This document shows positions 24,460-33,319 of a stretch of 64,000 nt of DNA, piece after piece. The notes below the pieces were generated by a model, which saw only the letters and a program-made list of their open reading frames with translations, did no database searches and was not told the DNA's origin. This DNA is from Streptomyces sp. Ru62 (GTDB lineage: Bacteria; Actinomycetota; Actinomycetes; Streptomycetales; Streptomycetaceae). Positions within the stretch are counted from its first letter, which is position 1; each line of letters opens with the position of its first letter. Made by a program: the position numbers and the translations under genes. The stretch spans positions 310,001-374,000 of the forward strand of contig NZ_PQSU01000003.1 in NCBI RefSeq assembly GCF_002920615.1, given 5' to 3'.

Positions 24460-27018
24460 TCACGGCCGCGCCCTGAGCGCGAAATCCCTCCCGGTGACGC
24501 GGTCGTCGTGCACCACGGCGCGTCGGGTCAGCGGCGCGTACCCGTCCGCCGTCGCGCGCAGCCGGTGCACCCCGGGTCCCGTGAACAGCGTGTACAGGCC
24601 GTCGCCCACGGCCGGGTCCTCGGGTGTGGCCACCGTGGTCGCGACGGCGTCCGGTGCCGAGGCGTCCGTGACCGTCGCGCCGACGACGCCGTGGCCGGTG
24701 CGGGCGTCCTTGACGGTGCCGACGGTCAGCCCGCCCGGCACCGGCCGAAGCGTCCGGCCCTCCACTGTCACGTCGTCGACCTCCCAGAAGTAGGCCCAGT
24801 TCGCGACGAAGTGGAAGCGCAGCCGCACGGACGGCTGCCCCGCGTACTCCCGCAGCGGCACGCGCACGGTGACGTGGTCGGCCTGGCCGCCCGTCTTGGG
24901 GCCGCCCCACACGCTCTGCCAGGTGGCGCCGTTGTCGGTGCTGGCCTCCACGGTCATGTGCTGCTGGCTGAGGTTGGTGATGTAGCCGGTCCTGAACGTG
25001 AGGGAGGCCGACTGCGCGTCCGACAGGTCGTAGGCGGGACTGACCAGCGAGGTGTCCTGGTGCGGTCCGAACGGTCCGCTGTCGCTCTCGATGACGGCGA
25101 AGGCACCGCTGCCGCCGGTGGTGTTGCCCCGCTCGTTGGGGTCGTCGAACCGCCAGCCGTTGTCGCTGCCCGCGTCGGACACCGTCCAGCCCTGCGGTGC
25201 GGCCGTGGTGGAGTCGAAGCCCTCGGCGTGCTCGGCGCGGTGGAGGTCGTAGCCGACGGCGGTGGCCGCGTCGGGGTCGGCGGTCAGTGCGGCGTTCACC
25301 GTCACGGGACCGCCGCCCACCTTCACCTCACGGGTGAGCGCCTCGTAGCCGGGGAGGGCGGCGGTGATGCCGAGACTGTAACCGGCGTTCTTCGGCAGGG
25401 AGATGTCGTAGTCACCGGTCACCGGGTCGGTCCAGACCGGCGCCTCGGGGGAACCCTCGACGGCGATCCTGGCGTACAGCGGCCAGCCGTGCCCGGAGCC
25501 GTCCCGGACGGTCCCGCGCACATGGGTGCGGGGCAGGGCCTTCAGGCCGAAGTCACGGGTCACGGTCGTACCGTCCGCGATGTCCACGGTGACCGGGGCG
25601 GGGGACGCGTAGCCGAACGCCGTGACGGTGAGACCGCCGACCTCACCCGCGGGCAGGTTCAGCGTGTACGTGCCGTCCGCGCGCGTCGTGGCCACGTCGA
25701 GCCCGGAGCCGACGGTGGCGCCGGCGACGGGCCTGCCGGTCTTCGCGTCCGTCACCGTGCCGGTGAGGGTGCCGCTCGGACCGCTGCGGAAGGCGGCCAG
25801 ACCGGAAGGGGTGCCGAGGCCCGTGGGGCCGTCGTAACCGGTGCCCGCGGTGCACAGGTAGGCGGTGGCGCAGGTGCCGTTGGACCCGGAGGTGATGTCG
25901 TTCAGCCCCGGGCCGTCCGTCGCGTACGGGTAGGCGTTGGGATAGGTGCCCGGGCGGGGCGGGCCGGCCAGCGCGTAAGTGGCCGCGATCACCGGGGTGG
26001 CCGCGCTGGTGCCGCCGTAGCGCTGCCAGCCGGTGCCCAGCGAACCGAACGTCGAGTACACGGCAACGTTGTCAGCGACCGCGGACACATCGGCGACGCT
26101 CCGTCCCGAGCAGCCGGTGTCCTTCTGGAACTCCGGTTTGGCCTGGTACGACGCGCAGCCCGAGCCGGGGCCGTAGAAGCCCCGCTTCCACACGGTCTCG
26201 TCCCAGCCGCGCGGGCTGTCCGGGTCGGCGGTCAGGTTCGTGCCGCCGACCGCCGTCACGGTGGACAGGGTGGCCGGGAACGAGACGCCGTAGCCGTTGT
26301 CCCCGCTCGCCGCGACGATTGCGACGCCGGGGTGGTCGTAGGAGGACCCGTACGTCGCCTGGTCCGAGGCGAAGTCGCCCGTGCGGCCGTAGGAGTTGGA
26401 GACGTACTTGGCGCCCAGCTCGACGGCCTTGTCGACGCCGGCCGCGAGCCGGTCCAGACCGTCGTTGTCCGTCTCCACGAGCAGGATGTTCGCCCGGGGG
26501 GCGACGGCGGAGACCATGTCGAGGTCGAGGGCGATCTCACCGGCCCACATGTCGTTCGTCGTGGGGTAGTCCGTGCCGCCGCGCTGGTCGACCTTCTTGA
26601 AACAGCCGTTGGCGGTGGTGCACGGCGGCAGCCCGTACTGGGCGCGGTAGACCGCCAGGTCCGCCTCGGCGTTGGGGTTGTCGTACGCGTCGACGATGGC
26701 GATGGTCTGTCCGGCGCCGCCGTCGGCCGGGAGGCTGTAGGCGCTCTGCAGGTCCTGGGGGCCGAGTCCCGGCGGTGTCTGTGCCGCGGCCAGCCGGCGC
26801 AGCGGGGGCTCGTCGGAGCGCATGGCGTAGCAGGACGCGTGCCCCTCGGCGGGTGTGCCGCACACGGGGGTCAGGTCGGTGCCGCCGGCCTGGTCGGCGG
26901 CGGACGCGGGCGGGGTGACGCCCAGGAGGACGAGGGCAAAGAGTCCGGCGGCCACCAGGCCGTGCCGGACAGCGCGAAAGACGGTTATTCGCTCTCTGCG
27001 AAGCGAGGATGACGTCAC
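24460..27018 (-). CDS. secreted S53 (sedolisin) family peptidase with carboxypeptidase-regulatory-like domains
   Basis: This 852-aa exported protein starts with a signal peptide (hydrophobic core AAGLFALVLLGVT, cleavage near PASAADQ). The sedolisin catalytic domain covers about 85-370. Catalytic residues are the ExxxD pair in EIALDLDM near 161, the oxyanion Asp in AASGDNGYG and the Ser in GGTSAATP near 336. Two carboxypeptidase-regulatory-like beta-sandwiches follow, then a jelly-roll domain around 590-750 and a third regulatory-like domain at the end. The usual long Pro-kumamolisin propeptide is absent. The GTG at 27018 has only a weak AGG upstream. It would be an extracellular serine-carboxyl peptidase. 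Confidence 0.9.
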   Translation of the reverse strand: MTSSSLRRERITVFRAVRHGLVAAGLFALVLLGVTPPASAADQAGGTDLTPVCGTPAEGHASCYAMRSDEPPLRRLAAAQTPPGLGPQDLQSAYSLPADGGAGQTIAIVDAYDNPNAEADLAVYRAQYGLPPCTTANGCFKKVDQRGGTDYPTTNDMWAGEIALDLDMVSAVAPRANILLVETDNDGLDRLAAGVDKAVELGAKYVSNSYGRTGDFASDQATYGSSYDHPGVAIVAASGDNGYGVSFPATLSTVTAVGGTNLTADPDSPRGWDETVWKRGFYGPGSGCASYQAKPEFQKDTGCSGRSVADVSAVADNVAVYSTFGSLGTGWQRYGGTSAATPVIAATYALAGPPRPGTYPNAYPYATDGPGLNDITSGSNGTCATAYLCTAGTGYDGPTGLGTPSGLAAFRSGPSGTLTGTVTDAKTGRPVAGATVGSGLDVATTRADGTYTLNLPAGEVGGLTVTAFGYASPAPVTVDIADGTTVTRDFGLKALPRTHVRGTVRDGSGHGWPLYARIAVEGSPEAPVWTDPVTGDYDISLPKNAGYSLGITAALPGYEALTREVKVGGGPVTVNAALTADPDAATAVGYDLHRAEHAEGFDSTTAAPQGWTVSDAGSDNGWRFDDPNERGNTTGGSGAFAVIESDSGPFGPHQDTSLVSPAYDLSDAQSASLTFRTGYITNLSQQHMTVEASTDNGATWQSVWGGPKTGGQADHVTVRVPLREYAGQPSVRLRFHFVANWAYFWEVDDVTVEGRTLRPVPGGLTVGTVKDARTGHGVVGATVTDASAPDAVATTVATPEDPAVGDGLYTLFTGPGVHRLRATADGYAPLTRRAVVHDDRVTGRDFALRARP

Positions 27019-27252
27019 TTCGTACCTATCGTGAACAGGCCCTCGGTCGAGGGCCGACTTCCGGCCAATTAGCGGGAACGAAATAACGACCTGTCAATAC
27101 GTGCCGGGTCAACGGCGGATGAGCCCAGCTCACAGCCTGGTTCCCACTTGTGCAGGAGCACGAAATGCCCTCGCCCCGCCGCTTGTCGGGCCGCCGTTGA
27201 GGAGTTCAGAATGACGCCGGAATCGAAATGCGGGAACGGGTGGGAATTCAGG

Positions 27253-28161
27253 TCAGCCGGCCCGTCCGCGGTAGTCGCGGGGTGACACTCCCATGACCCG
27301 TTTGAAAGCGACGCTCAACGCGCTCTCGGATCCGTAGCCCACGGACCGGGCGATGGCGGCCATCGTCTCGGTGCCCTCCCGCAGCCGCCGGGACGCGAGC
27401 TCGATGCGCCATCGCGTCAGGTAGGCAAGCGGTCCCTCACCGACCGTGTCCTTGAAGCGTGCGGCGAGGGTCGACCGGGAGACCGCACCGACGCGCGCCA
27501 GATCAGCCACCGTCCAGGAACGCGCCGGGGCCTCGTGCATGGCGCGCAGCGCGGCGGCCACCGCGGGGTCGGCAAGACCGGCCAGCCAGCCGGACACCGC
27601 CCGGGGCTCGCGGGCGAGGTGGAAGCGCAGCACATGGATCAGCATGACGACGGCGAGGTGTTCCGCCATCAGCGTCGAGGCGGGCGGTCTGTGCAGCAAC
27701 TCCCGGTCGATCGCGGCGAGCGCCCACTCCACGGCCTCCGCCTGGCCGGTTCCGGCAGGCACAAGGACGACCGGCGGCAGAGTGTCGAGCAACAGCTCGT
27801 GCGCCCGCGTGCCGAAGGAGAAGCGACCGCCGATCAACAGCACCTCGTCGCCGTGACCGACTCGGGCGACCCCGCCTTCGGCCCGGGCGAAGACCGGCCC
27901 CGCGCTGACCGGAGCGGCTTCCGGACCGCTGCTGAGGGTGAAGGCGCGCGGGCGCGTGAGGAGGTAGCAGTCACCGGTCGCCAGAGTGATCGCCTCGTCG
28001 ACACCGTCGACTTCGAGCACGCAGCCACCGCGTCGTACGGCGTTGAACTTGACTCCGGTGGGCGGATCGAACCGCACGGCCCACTGCCCGCCCGCCACCA
28101 GGCTCGTGGACAGGTGACCGCGGGTCTCCAGCAGACCCAGCACATCCTCCAGGGGATCCAC
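27253..28161 (-). CDS. AraC family transcriptional regulator
   Basis: The 302-aa product has an N-terminal cupin-like effector domain (AraC_binding_2/cupin_6 type, about 10-190). Two C-terminal AraC helix-turn-helix motifs follow (ARVGAVSRSTLAARFKDTVGE and IARSVGYGSESALSVAFK, about 205-300). I chose the GTG at 28161, which lies 9 bp after GAGGAG; a TTG at 28170 would give three more residues. It is divergent from the SDR gene, and a perfect inverted repeat lies between them. Its role as regulator of the SDR is likely by position. Confidence 0.92.
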   Translation of the reverse strand: MDPLEDVLGLLETRGHLSTSLVAGGQWAVRFDPPTGVKFNAVRRGGCVLEVDGVDEAITLATGDCYLLTRPRAFTLSSGPEAAPVSAGPVFARAEGGVARVGHGDEVLLIGGRFSFGTRAHELLLDTLPPVVLVPAGTGQAEAVEWALAAIDRELLHRPPASTLMAEHLAVVMLIHVLRFHLAREPRAVSGWLAGLADPAVAAALRAMHEAPARSWTVADLARVGAVSRSTLAARFKDTVGEGPLAYLTRWRIELASRRLREGTETMAAIARSVGYGSESALSVAFKRVMGVSPRDYRGRAG

Positions 28162-28197
28162 GAGCAGCAACTCCTCGGACGATGACTAAAACACTGC

Positions 28198-28220
28198 GGA
28201 CGCTCGATGATAGAGCGTCC
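28198..28220. promoter_or_regulatory. inverted repeat in the AraC/SDR divergent region
   Basis: GGACGCTC-GATGATA-GAGCGTCC is a perfect 8+7+8 inverted repeat between the AraC start (28161) and the SDR start (28280). The spacing fits a regulator dimer site on one helix face. Confidence 0.5.
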
Positions 28221-28279
28221 AGCGGGGCCGCCCTAAGGTCGGGAGGCGTGACAGCGATCCCGATCCGGAGAGGCACCCC

Positions 28280-29239
28280 GTGAACGCCGAGTCCCTTCTG
28301 ACCACTCCCTTCGACTCCTCCGCCACCGCCGCGGAGGTGATCGACGGTGTGGATCTCACCGGCCGCCGCGCCGTGGTCACCGGTGGCGCCTCCGGCATCG
28401 GCACCGAGACCGTCCGCGCCCTGGCCACCGCCGGCGCGGAGGTCACGATCGCCACCCGTCGGCCGGCGGTCGCGGAGCCGCTCGTCCGCGAACTCTCCGC
28501 CGTTCCCGGTGCCGGCCCGGTGCGGGCCGTGGCACTCGACCTGTCGGAGGCGGCCTCGGTCGACTCCTTCGCGCGGACCTGGCGGGGGCCGCTCGACATC
28601 CTCGTCGCCAACGCCGGGATCATGGCCCTGCCCACGCGGACCGTCACCGCCCACGGCTGGGAGATGCAGCTCGCCACCAACTTCCTCGGGCACTTCGCCC
28701 TGGCCACCGCACTCCACGCCCGCCTGCGCGAAGCCGGCTCGGCCCGCATCGTGGTCGTCAGTTCCGGCGCTCACCGCGACGTGCCCTTCGACTTCGACGA
28801 CCCCCACTTCGCGCGGCGCCCGTACGACCCGTGGACGGCCTACGGGCAGTCCAAGTCCGCCGAGGTCCTGTTCACGGTGGCCGCCCGCCGCTGGGCGGAC
28901 GACGGGATCACGGCCAACGCGCTCAACCCGGGCTACATCCTCACCGCCCTCCAGCGTCATCTCGACGACGACACCATGCGCGCGTTCGGGGTGATGGACG
29001 CCGAGGGAAACCTCACCCCGCTCCCGCACTACAAGACTCCCGCCCAGGGAGCCGCGACCTCCGTGCTGTTGGCCGCGTCACCGCTGCTGAAGGGTGTGAC
29101 CGGCCGGTACTTCGAGGACAACCAGGAGGCCCGGGTCGTCCACGGTGACGAGGAAGGGCCCGGTGGCGTGGCCGCTCACGCCCTCGACCCGCGGGCGGCG
29201 GACCGGCTCTGGGCCTACGCGGCCGACGCCCTCCGCTGA
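28280..29239 (+). CDS. short-chain dehydrogenase/reductase
   Basis: This 319-aa NAD(P)-dependent oxidoreductase has the classical SDR elements: the cofactor loop VTGGASGIGTETV near residue 37, NAG in VANAGIMALP and the catalytic Ser in VVSSGAHR. The Tyr-Lys pair is in AYGQSKSAEVLF near residue 195. It resembles the long SDR subgroup related to retinol/protochlorophyllide reductases. The substrate is unknown. It lies under the probable control of the divergent AraC-type regulator and ends at a strong hairpin. Confidence 0.93.
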   Translation: MNAESLLTTPFDSSATAAEVIDGVDLTGRRAVVTGGASGIGTETVRALATAGAEVTIATRRPAVAEPLVRELSAVPGAGPVRAVALDLSEAASVDSFARTWRGPLDILVANAGIMALPTRTVTAHGWEMQLATNFLGHFALATALHARLREAGSARIVVVSSGAHRDVPFDFDDPHFARRPYDPWTAYGQSKSAEVLFTVAARRWADDGITANALNPGYILTALQRHLDDDTMRAFGVMDAEGNLTPLPHYKTPAQGAATSVLLAASPLLKGVTGRYFEDNQEARVVHGDEEGPGGVAAHALDPRAADRLWAYAADALR

Positions 29240-29248
29240 GGACCCTGC

Positions 29249-29278
29249 CCCGTGCCACGTCCTCTGTCGTGGCACGGG
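29249..29278. terminator. terminator hairpin, 11-bp perfect stem
   Basis: CCCGTGCCACG (29249-29259), an 8-nt loop and CGTGGCACGGG (29268-29278) follow the SDR stop by 10 bp. It also sits just beyond the end of the convergent small gene at 29302, so it may serve both. Confidence 0.75.
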
Positions 29279-29301
29279 ACACCAGAGCGGGGCTGTGGGC
29301 T

Positions 29302-29547
29302 TCAGCCGAGGTGGGTCACCTGTAGCACGGTGATCGTTCTGAGTGCCTCCCCGATGAGGAGGAGGGCGAACGACTGCCGGGTCACGAGCGCGCGGACGAC
29401 ACCGTCATCCTCGCCGTACGGCTCGGTGGCGCCGATCGGATCGTGGCAGGCGTCGGCGAGGGCGAGGGTGAGTTCTTCGCTCGCCGCCGTCGGCATCGCC
29501 TCGTGGACGGCTTCTGCCGCCTGGTCGTACTTGAGCCGATAGGTCAC
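29302..29547 (-). CDS. small hypothetical protein, possible RelE/ParE-like toxin
   Basis: The GTG at 29547 follows GAGAGG and gives 81 aa. The sequence starts YRLKYDQAAEAVHEAMP, continues with DACHDPIGATEPYG and ends in short beta-strand-like segments (FALLLIGEALRTITVLQVTHL). This pattern (basic first strand, two helices, then strands) resembles the RelE/ParE fold, but I cannot name a family with confidence. The upstream gene at 29665-29949 is in the same direction with a 117-bp gap, which would suit an antitoxin-toxin order. Confidence 0.5.
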   Translation of the reverse strand: MTYRLKYDQAAEAVHEAMPTAASEELTLALADACHDPIGATEPYGEDDGVVRALVTRQSFALLLIGEALRTITVLQVTHLG

Positions 29548-29664
29548 ATGGCCTCTCAGGGTTCGAGCACCAGATCGTGGTCGCACAAACCACTGGACGG
29601 CGACGGTGATTCTGCCCGGCCCAGCGTAGCGAGCCCGGGACGGGGCGTGGCACCGGACGGCGGA

Positions 29665-29949
29665 TCAGGCGGCGCCGCGCGCACGGATGCGCTCGGCTTC
29701 GGCGAGGACCCGGTCGGTCGCGTCGACCCACTCGCGGGCCGGCTCCTCACCGCGGGCTTCGGCCGCGGCGATCTCACGTCCCCGCTGAACCGCGGCGACG
29801 GTGTCCTTGGCGATGCGCTCCCAGCGGGCGAAGACCCGCAGCAGCTCATGGGCGGGCGCCCGGTTGATCTCACCGAGGAAACGCTGGGCGAGAGCAGGGT
29901 TGCCGAGGGCGTGACGGATGGACTCGATCGTCCACGGCTGCTCGCTCAT
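29665..29949 (-). CDS. small hypothetical protein, possible antitoxin partner
   Basis: The ATG at 29949 follows a purine-rich GGAGG-like site (complement of CCGGCCTCCGAAGG) and gives 94 aa. The product is helical and charged (WTIESIRHALGNPALAQRFL, then ARWERIAKDTVAAVQRGREI), ending in a long Glu/Arg/Ala helix. I recognise no named family. A 21-bp palindrome lies 52 bp upstream and could be its operator. Pairing with the downstream 81-aa protein as a toxin-antitoxin unit is a guess from size, order and palindrome. Confidence 0.55.
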   Translation of the reverse strand: MSEQPWTIESIRHALGNPALAQRFLGEINRAPAHELLRVFARWERIAKDTVAAVQRGREIAAAEARGEEPAREWVDATDRVLAEAERIRARGAA

Positions 29950-30000
29950 CCCGGCCTCCGAAGGAGAAAATGTCACCGCCGCTTTCAGAGTATCGGGTCG

Positions 30001-30021
30001 GCGGTATCAGCCTGATACCGC
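30001..30021. promoter_or_regulatory. perfect 21-bp palindrome upstream of the small gene pair
   Basis: GCGGTATCAG-C-CTGATACCGC is a perfect 10+1+10 inverted repeat, 52 bp upstream of the ATG at 29949. Its size and position suit autoregulation by a small DNA-binding protein. Confidence 0.6.
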
Positions 30022-30027
30022 TGACGG

Positions 30028-30153
30028 AGATTGCTGTCCGCGATGTGCTGTCGGCGATCCGCTGTCCGCGATCCGCTGTCCGCCATCTGCTTTCTGCGAT
30101 CCGCTGTCCGGTATCTGTTCCCCGTGAGCCGCTGACGGCGACCGCTGTCGCGC
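30028..30153. repeat. nine tandem 14-bp units
   Basis: Nine adjacent 14-bp units follow the consensus GATCCGCTGTCCGC, starting at 30028, 30042, 30056, 30070, 30084, 30098, 30112, 30126 and 30140. The units at 30056 and 30070 are identical and the one at 30098 differs in one base; the others are degenerate. The period is not a multiple of three and no gene covers it. It fills much of the 376-bp gap before the ABC transporter gene. Confidence 0.75.
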
Positions 30154-30325
30154 GGAGCAGTCGGTGCAGCGGGCGCCGACGGCGCGGCTCAGGGTGTGGA
30201 GATGGTTGGCCACGCGGGCGCTGAGCGCGGCGGACGTGTCCGGTTCTCGCCGTTCCGCGTTAAATGCCTGGACTGAGAAACTCCGTGGACGGGAGACTTC
30301 CCACTTCCGAACCTCCGGGAGTGTG

Positions 30326-32239
30326 ATGGGCACCACAGACAATCGAGGGCCGACACCGGGCAGGAGCGCGGTGGTTCTGGCACTGCGCCGCTACGGCCGG
30401 GAACTGCTGCGACTACGACTGCTGACCCTGCCCGCGCTCCTGCTGCCGGCGGTGGGCAACATCGGCATCCGCTACGTCGCCCCCCTGCTGATCGCGAAAC
30501 TGGCGGGACAGGCCGCCGGTGCCGGAGGTATCACCCTCGGCTCGGCACTGCCGTACGTGCTCGGCTTCGGCGTGACGCTGCTGTCGGCCGAGGCCGTGTG
30601 GCGGGTCGGGCAGCACTGCCTGAACCGCCTGGACGCCTTCGGCATGGAGCACCTGTACGTGACCGGCATGGACGAACTCCTGGCCAAGGACGCGGCGTTC
30701 TTCCACGACAACTTCGCCGGCTCCCTGACCAAACGGGTGCTCAGCTACGGCAAGCGCTTCGAGGACTTCGTCGACACGGTGACGTACCGGATCGTCGGCA
30801 GTCTCGTCCCGCTGGTGTTCGGTTCCGTGGTGCTGTGGAGCTACGAACCGATGCTCGTCGTCGGCCTCCTTGTGATGATCGCGCTGACCGTGGTGGCCGC
30901 GACGCCCCTGATCCGCCGTCGGCAGAGGCTCGTCAACGACCGTGAGGCGGCGATCGCCAGGGTCTCCGGCCACGTCGCCGACAGCCTCGTGAACATGGAG
31001 ACCATCCGGGCGTTCGCGGCGGAGCGGCGGGAGGCCGACGAACACCGCAGCCGCGTCGCGGAGTCCCGGCGCCTGACGCTGAGGTCGTGGGACTACGGCA
31101 ATCTGCGCGTCGACACCCTGGTCGCCCCCATGTCCGTGCTGACCAACGTGCTGGGTCTGCTGGTGGCGGTCGCCTTCGGCGGCTCGGGCCAGGGCGTCGA
31201 GCAGATCGTCGTCAGCTTCACCTACTACTCCAACGCCACCCAGATCATGTTCGAGTTCAACCAGATCTACCGGCGTCTGGAGAGCTCGATGACCGAGGCC
31301 GCGCAGTTCACGGAGCTGCTGCTGGATCCGCCCACCGTCCTCGACCCGGTGGAACCCGAAACGCTCGCACCGCGGGACACGGGCATCCGCTTCGAGGCGG
31401 TGACCTTCGCCCACGCGGGTGCGAAGCCGATCTTCCAGGGACTCGACCTCGACGTGCCCGCGGGCGCACGGATCGGTCTGGTCGGCAGGTCCGGCGGCGG
31501 CAAGACCACCCTCACCCGGCTCCTGCTGCGGATGTCGGACATCGACGGCGGACGCATCCTGATCGGCGGTCAGGACATCAGCCGGCTGCGCCAGACCGAC
31601 CTGCGCTCACTGATCGCCTACGTCCCGCAGGAACCCGCCATGTTCCACCGCAGCCTGCGGGACAACATCGCGTTCGCCCGGCCCGGCGCCACCGACGAGG
31701 AGATCCGCGCGGCGGCCGAGGCCGCGCACGTCACGGAGTTCGCCGACCAGCTCCCCGACGGCTTCGCCACCCTGGTGGGGGAGCGGGGGGTCAAACTCTC
31801 GGGCGGCCAGCGCCAGCGCGTCGCCCTGGCCAGGGCCATCCTGCGCGACGCCCCGGTCCTGCTGCTCGACGAGGCGACCAGCGCGCTCGACTCGGAGAGC
31901 GAACTCCTCGTCCAGGACGCCCTGTGGCGGTTGATGGACGGACGTACGGCCCTCGTGGTGGCCCACCGCCTGAGCACCGTCGCCGGCATGGACCGTCTCG
32001 TCGTCCTCGACCGCGGAAGCGTCGTCGAGCAGGGCACCCACGAGGAACTGCTCGCCGCGGACGGCGCCTACGCCAGGCTGTGGCAGCACCAGTCGGGTGG
32101 CTTCCTCGGTGAGAGCGCCGAGTCGGCTCTCGGACGCCCCGTTCCCCAAGCCGGCGGGCTGTCCGGACCGGCCGGCCCGGCACCGGACGGCGGCCACAGG
32201 ACACCGTCGCCCGCCCGGACGAGCCCCGGGTTCACGTGA
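30326..32239 (+). CDS. ABC transporter, fused permease and ATPase (exporter type)
   Basis: This 637-aa protein is a half-transporter of the ABCB/MsbA type. Six transmembrane helices span about 20-320, including LLTLPALLLPAVGNIGI and ALPYVLGFGVTLLSAEAV. The nucleotide-binding domain spans about 350-590, with Walker A GRSGGGKTT near 390, Q-loop YVPQEPAMF, signature LSGGQRQRVALARAI, Walker B VLLLDEATSALD and H-loop VVAHRLSTV. The ATG at 30326 follows CCGGGAG. It lacks a paired second half in this window, so it is probably a homodimer. The exported substrate is unknown. The last 45 residues are Pro/Gly-rich. Confidence 0.94.
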   Translation: MGTTDNRGPTPGRSAVVLALRRYGRELLRLRLLTLPALLLPAVGNIGIRYVAPLLIAKLAGQAAGAGGITLGSALPYVLGFGVTLLSAEAVWRVGQHCLNRLDAFGMEHLYVTGMDELLAKDAAFFHDNFAGSLTKRVLSYGKRFEDFVDTVTYRIVGSLVPLVFGSVVLWSYEPMLVVGLLVMIALTVVAATPLIRRRQRLVNDREAAIARVSGHVADSLVNMETIRAFAAERREADEHRSRVAESRRLTLRSWDYGNLRVDTLVAPMSVLTNVLGLLVAVAFGGSGQGVEQIVVSFTYYSNATQIMFEFNQIYRRLESSMTEAAQFTELLLDPPTVLDPVEPETLAPRDTGIRFEAVTFAHAGAKPIFQGLDLDVPAGARIGLVGRSGGGKTTLTRLLLRMSDIDGGRILIGGQDISRLRQTDLRSLIAYVPQEPAMFHRSLRDNIAFARPGATDEEIRAAAEAAHVTEFADQLPDGFATLVGERGVKLSGGQRQRVALARAILRDAPVLLLDEATSALDSESELLVQDALWRLMDGRTALVVAHRLSTVAGMDRLVVLDRGSVVEQGTHEELLAADGAYARLWQHQSGGFLGESAESALGRPVPQAGGLSGPAGPAPDGGHRTPSPARTSPGFT

Positions 32240-32276
32240 ACGGCACGATTTCCGGACGTCCTCGACCGCGCTGACG

Positions 32277-32430
32277 TCATGCGCCGAGGCCCCGACGCAC
32301 CGGAGCGCTCCCGTCGGCAGGCGGCCGTGAGGCCGGCCAGGCGCAGGGCGCGCCGGTGCGGGCCTTGATGTCCTCCACGGTCAGATCCGGGGCGGTCTCC
32401 ACGAGGGCGGGGCCGTCCTCGTACGGCGCG
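32277..32430 (-). pseudogene. remnant of a CoA-transferase subunit B C-terminus
   Basis: On the minus strand one frame reads PALVETAPDLTVEDIKARTG, the C-terminal signature of acetoacetate/3-oxoacid CoA-transferase beta subunits, and stops with TGA at 32277-32279. An in-frame TAA lies just upstream, near 32445, and no start or catalytic domain is present. The rest of the gap 32240-32635 shows nothing I can identify. Confidence 0.45.
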
Positions 32431-32635
32431 CCATCAGCGGCCGGTTACCGCGAGGCGCGGCGCGGCGGTCCGGCACTGACCATCGCGGCGTGCCGGGACA
32501 GGGTCGCCCTGCCCGTCAGCCCGCCGTCGACGGGATGTTCGGCGGGGACGAACCGACACTGACCCGTCTCCGGGACCACCCGGACCACCGGATCACCCGG
32601 CGCCCGCCTCCACCACTACCGTCATCCGCCCCGGC

Positions 32636-33047
<412 letters not shown>

Positions 33048-33069
33048 ATTCTGAGGAGAGGAGTGCCCG

Positions 33070-33234
33070 AGGTTCTTCGTCGACACCATCTAGCTGGAGG
33101 GGCTGGGCAACCGCAGCTATCTGGCCGGCGGCACACACACGGCCGCGGCTGTCGACCCGCCGCGGGACATCGACCGGGTCCTGGCCGCGGCCGCCCGGCG
33201 CGGGGTGCGGATATCGCACGTGGTGGAGACCCCG
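33070..33234 (+). pseudogene. inactivated persulfide dioxygenase (MBL-fold) N-terminal fragment
   Basis: The frame from 33073 reads FFVDTI, a TAG stop at 33091-33093, then LEGLGNRSYLAGG and DPPRDIDRVLAAAARRGVRI. This is the start of the metallo-beta-lactamase-fold persulfide dioxygenase that usually sits in CstR/rhodanese operons. The expected ATG is AGG, a Glu codon has become TAG, and homology stops at HVVET, just before the metal-binding HxHxDH motif. It follows the fourth operator, so the promoter still faces a dead first gene. Confidence 0.7.
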
Positions 33235-33319
33235 CCGGGCCGGGGAATCCGGGGAGGCCATGAACACCCCGCCCCACCACCACACGAACCACAGAGACTG
33301 CACGAGGGAGACATCCGCC

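Noticed and set aside
30028..30153. The nine 14-bp units as a CRISPR array
   Set aside because: The units are directly adjacent with no spacers, far shorter than CRISPR repeats, and no cas gene is present.
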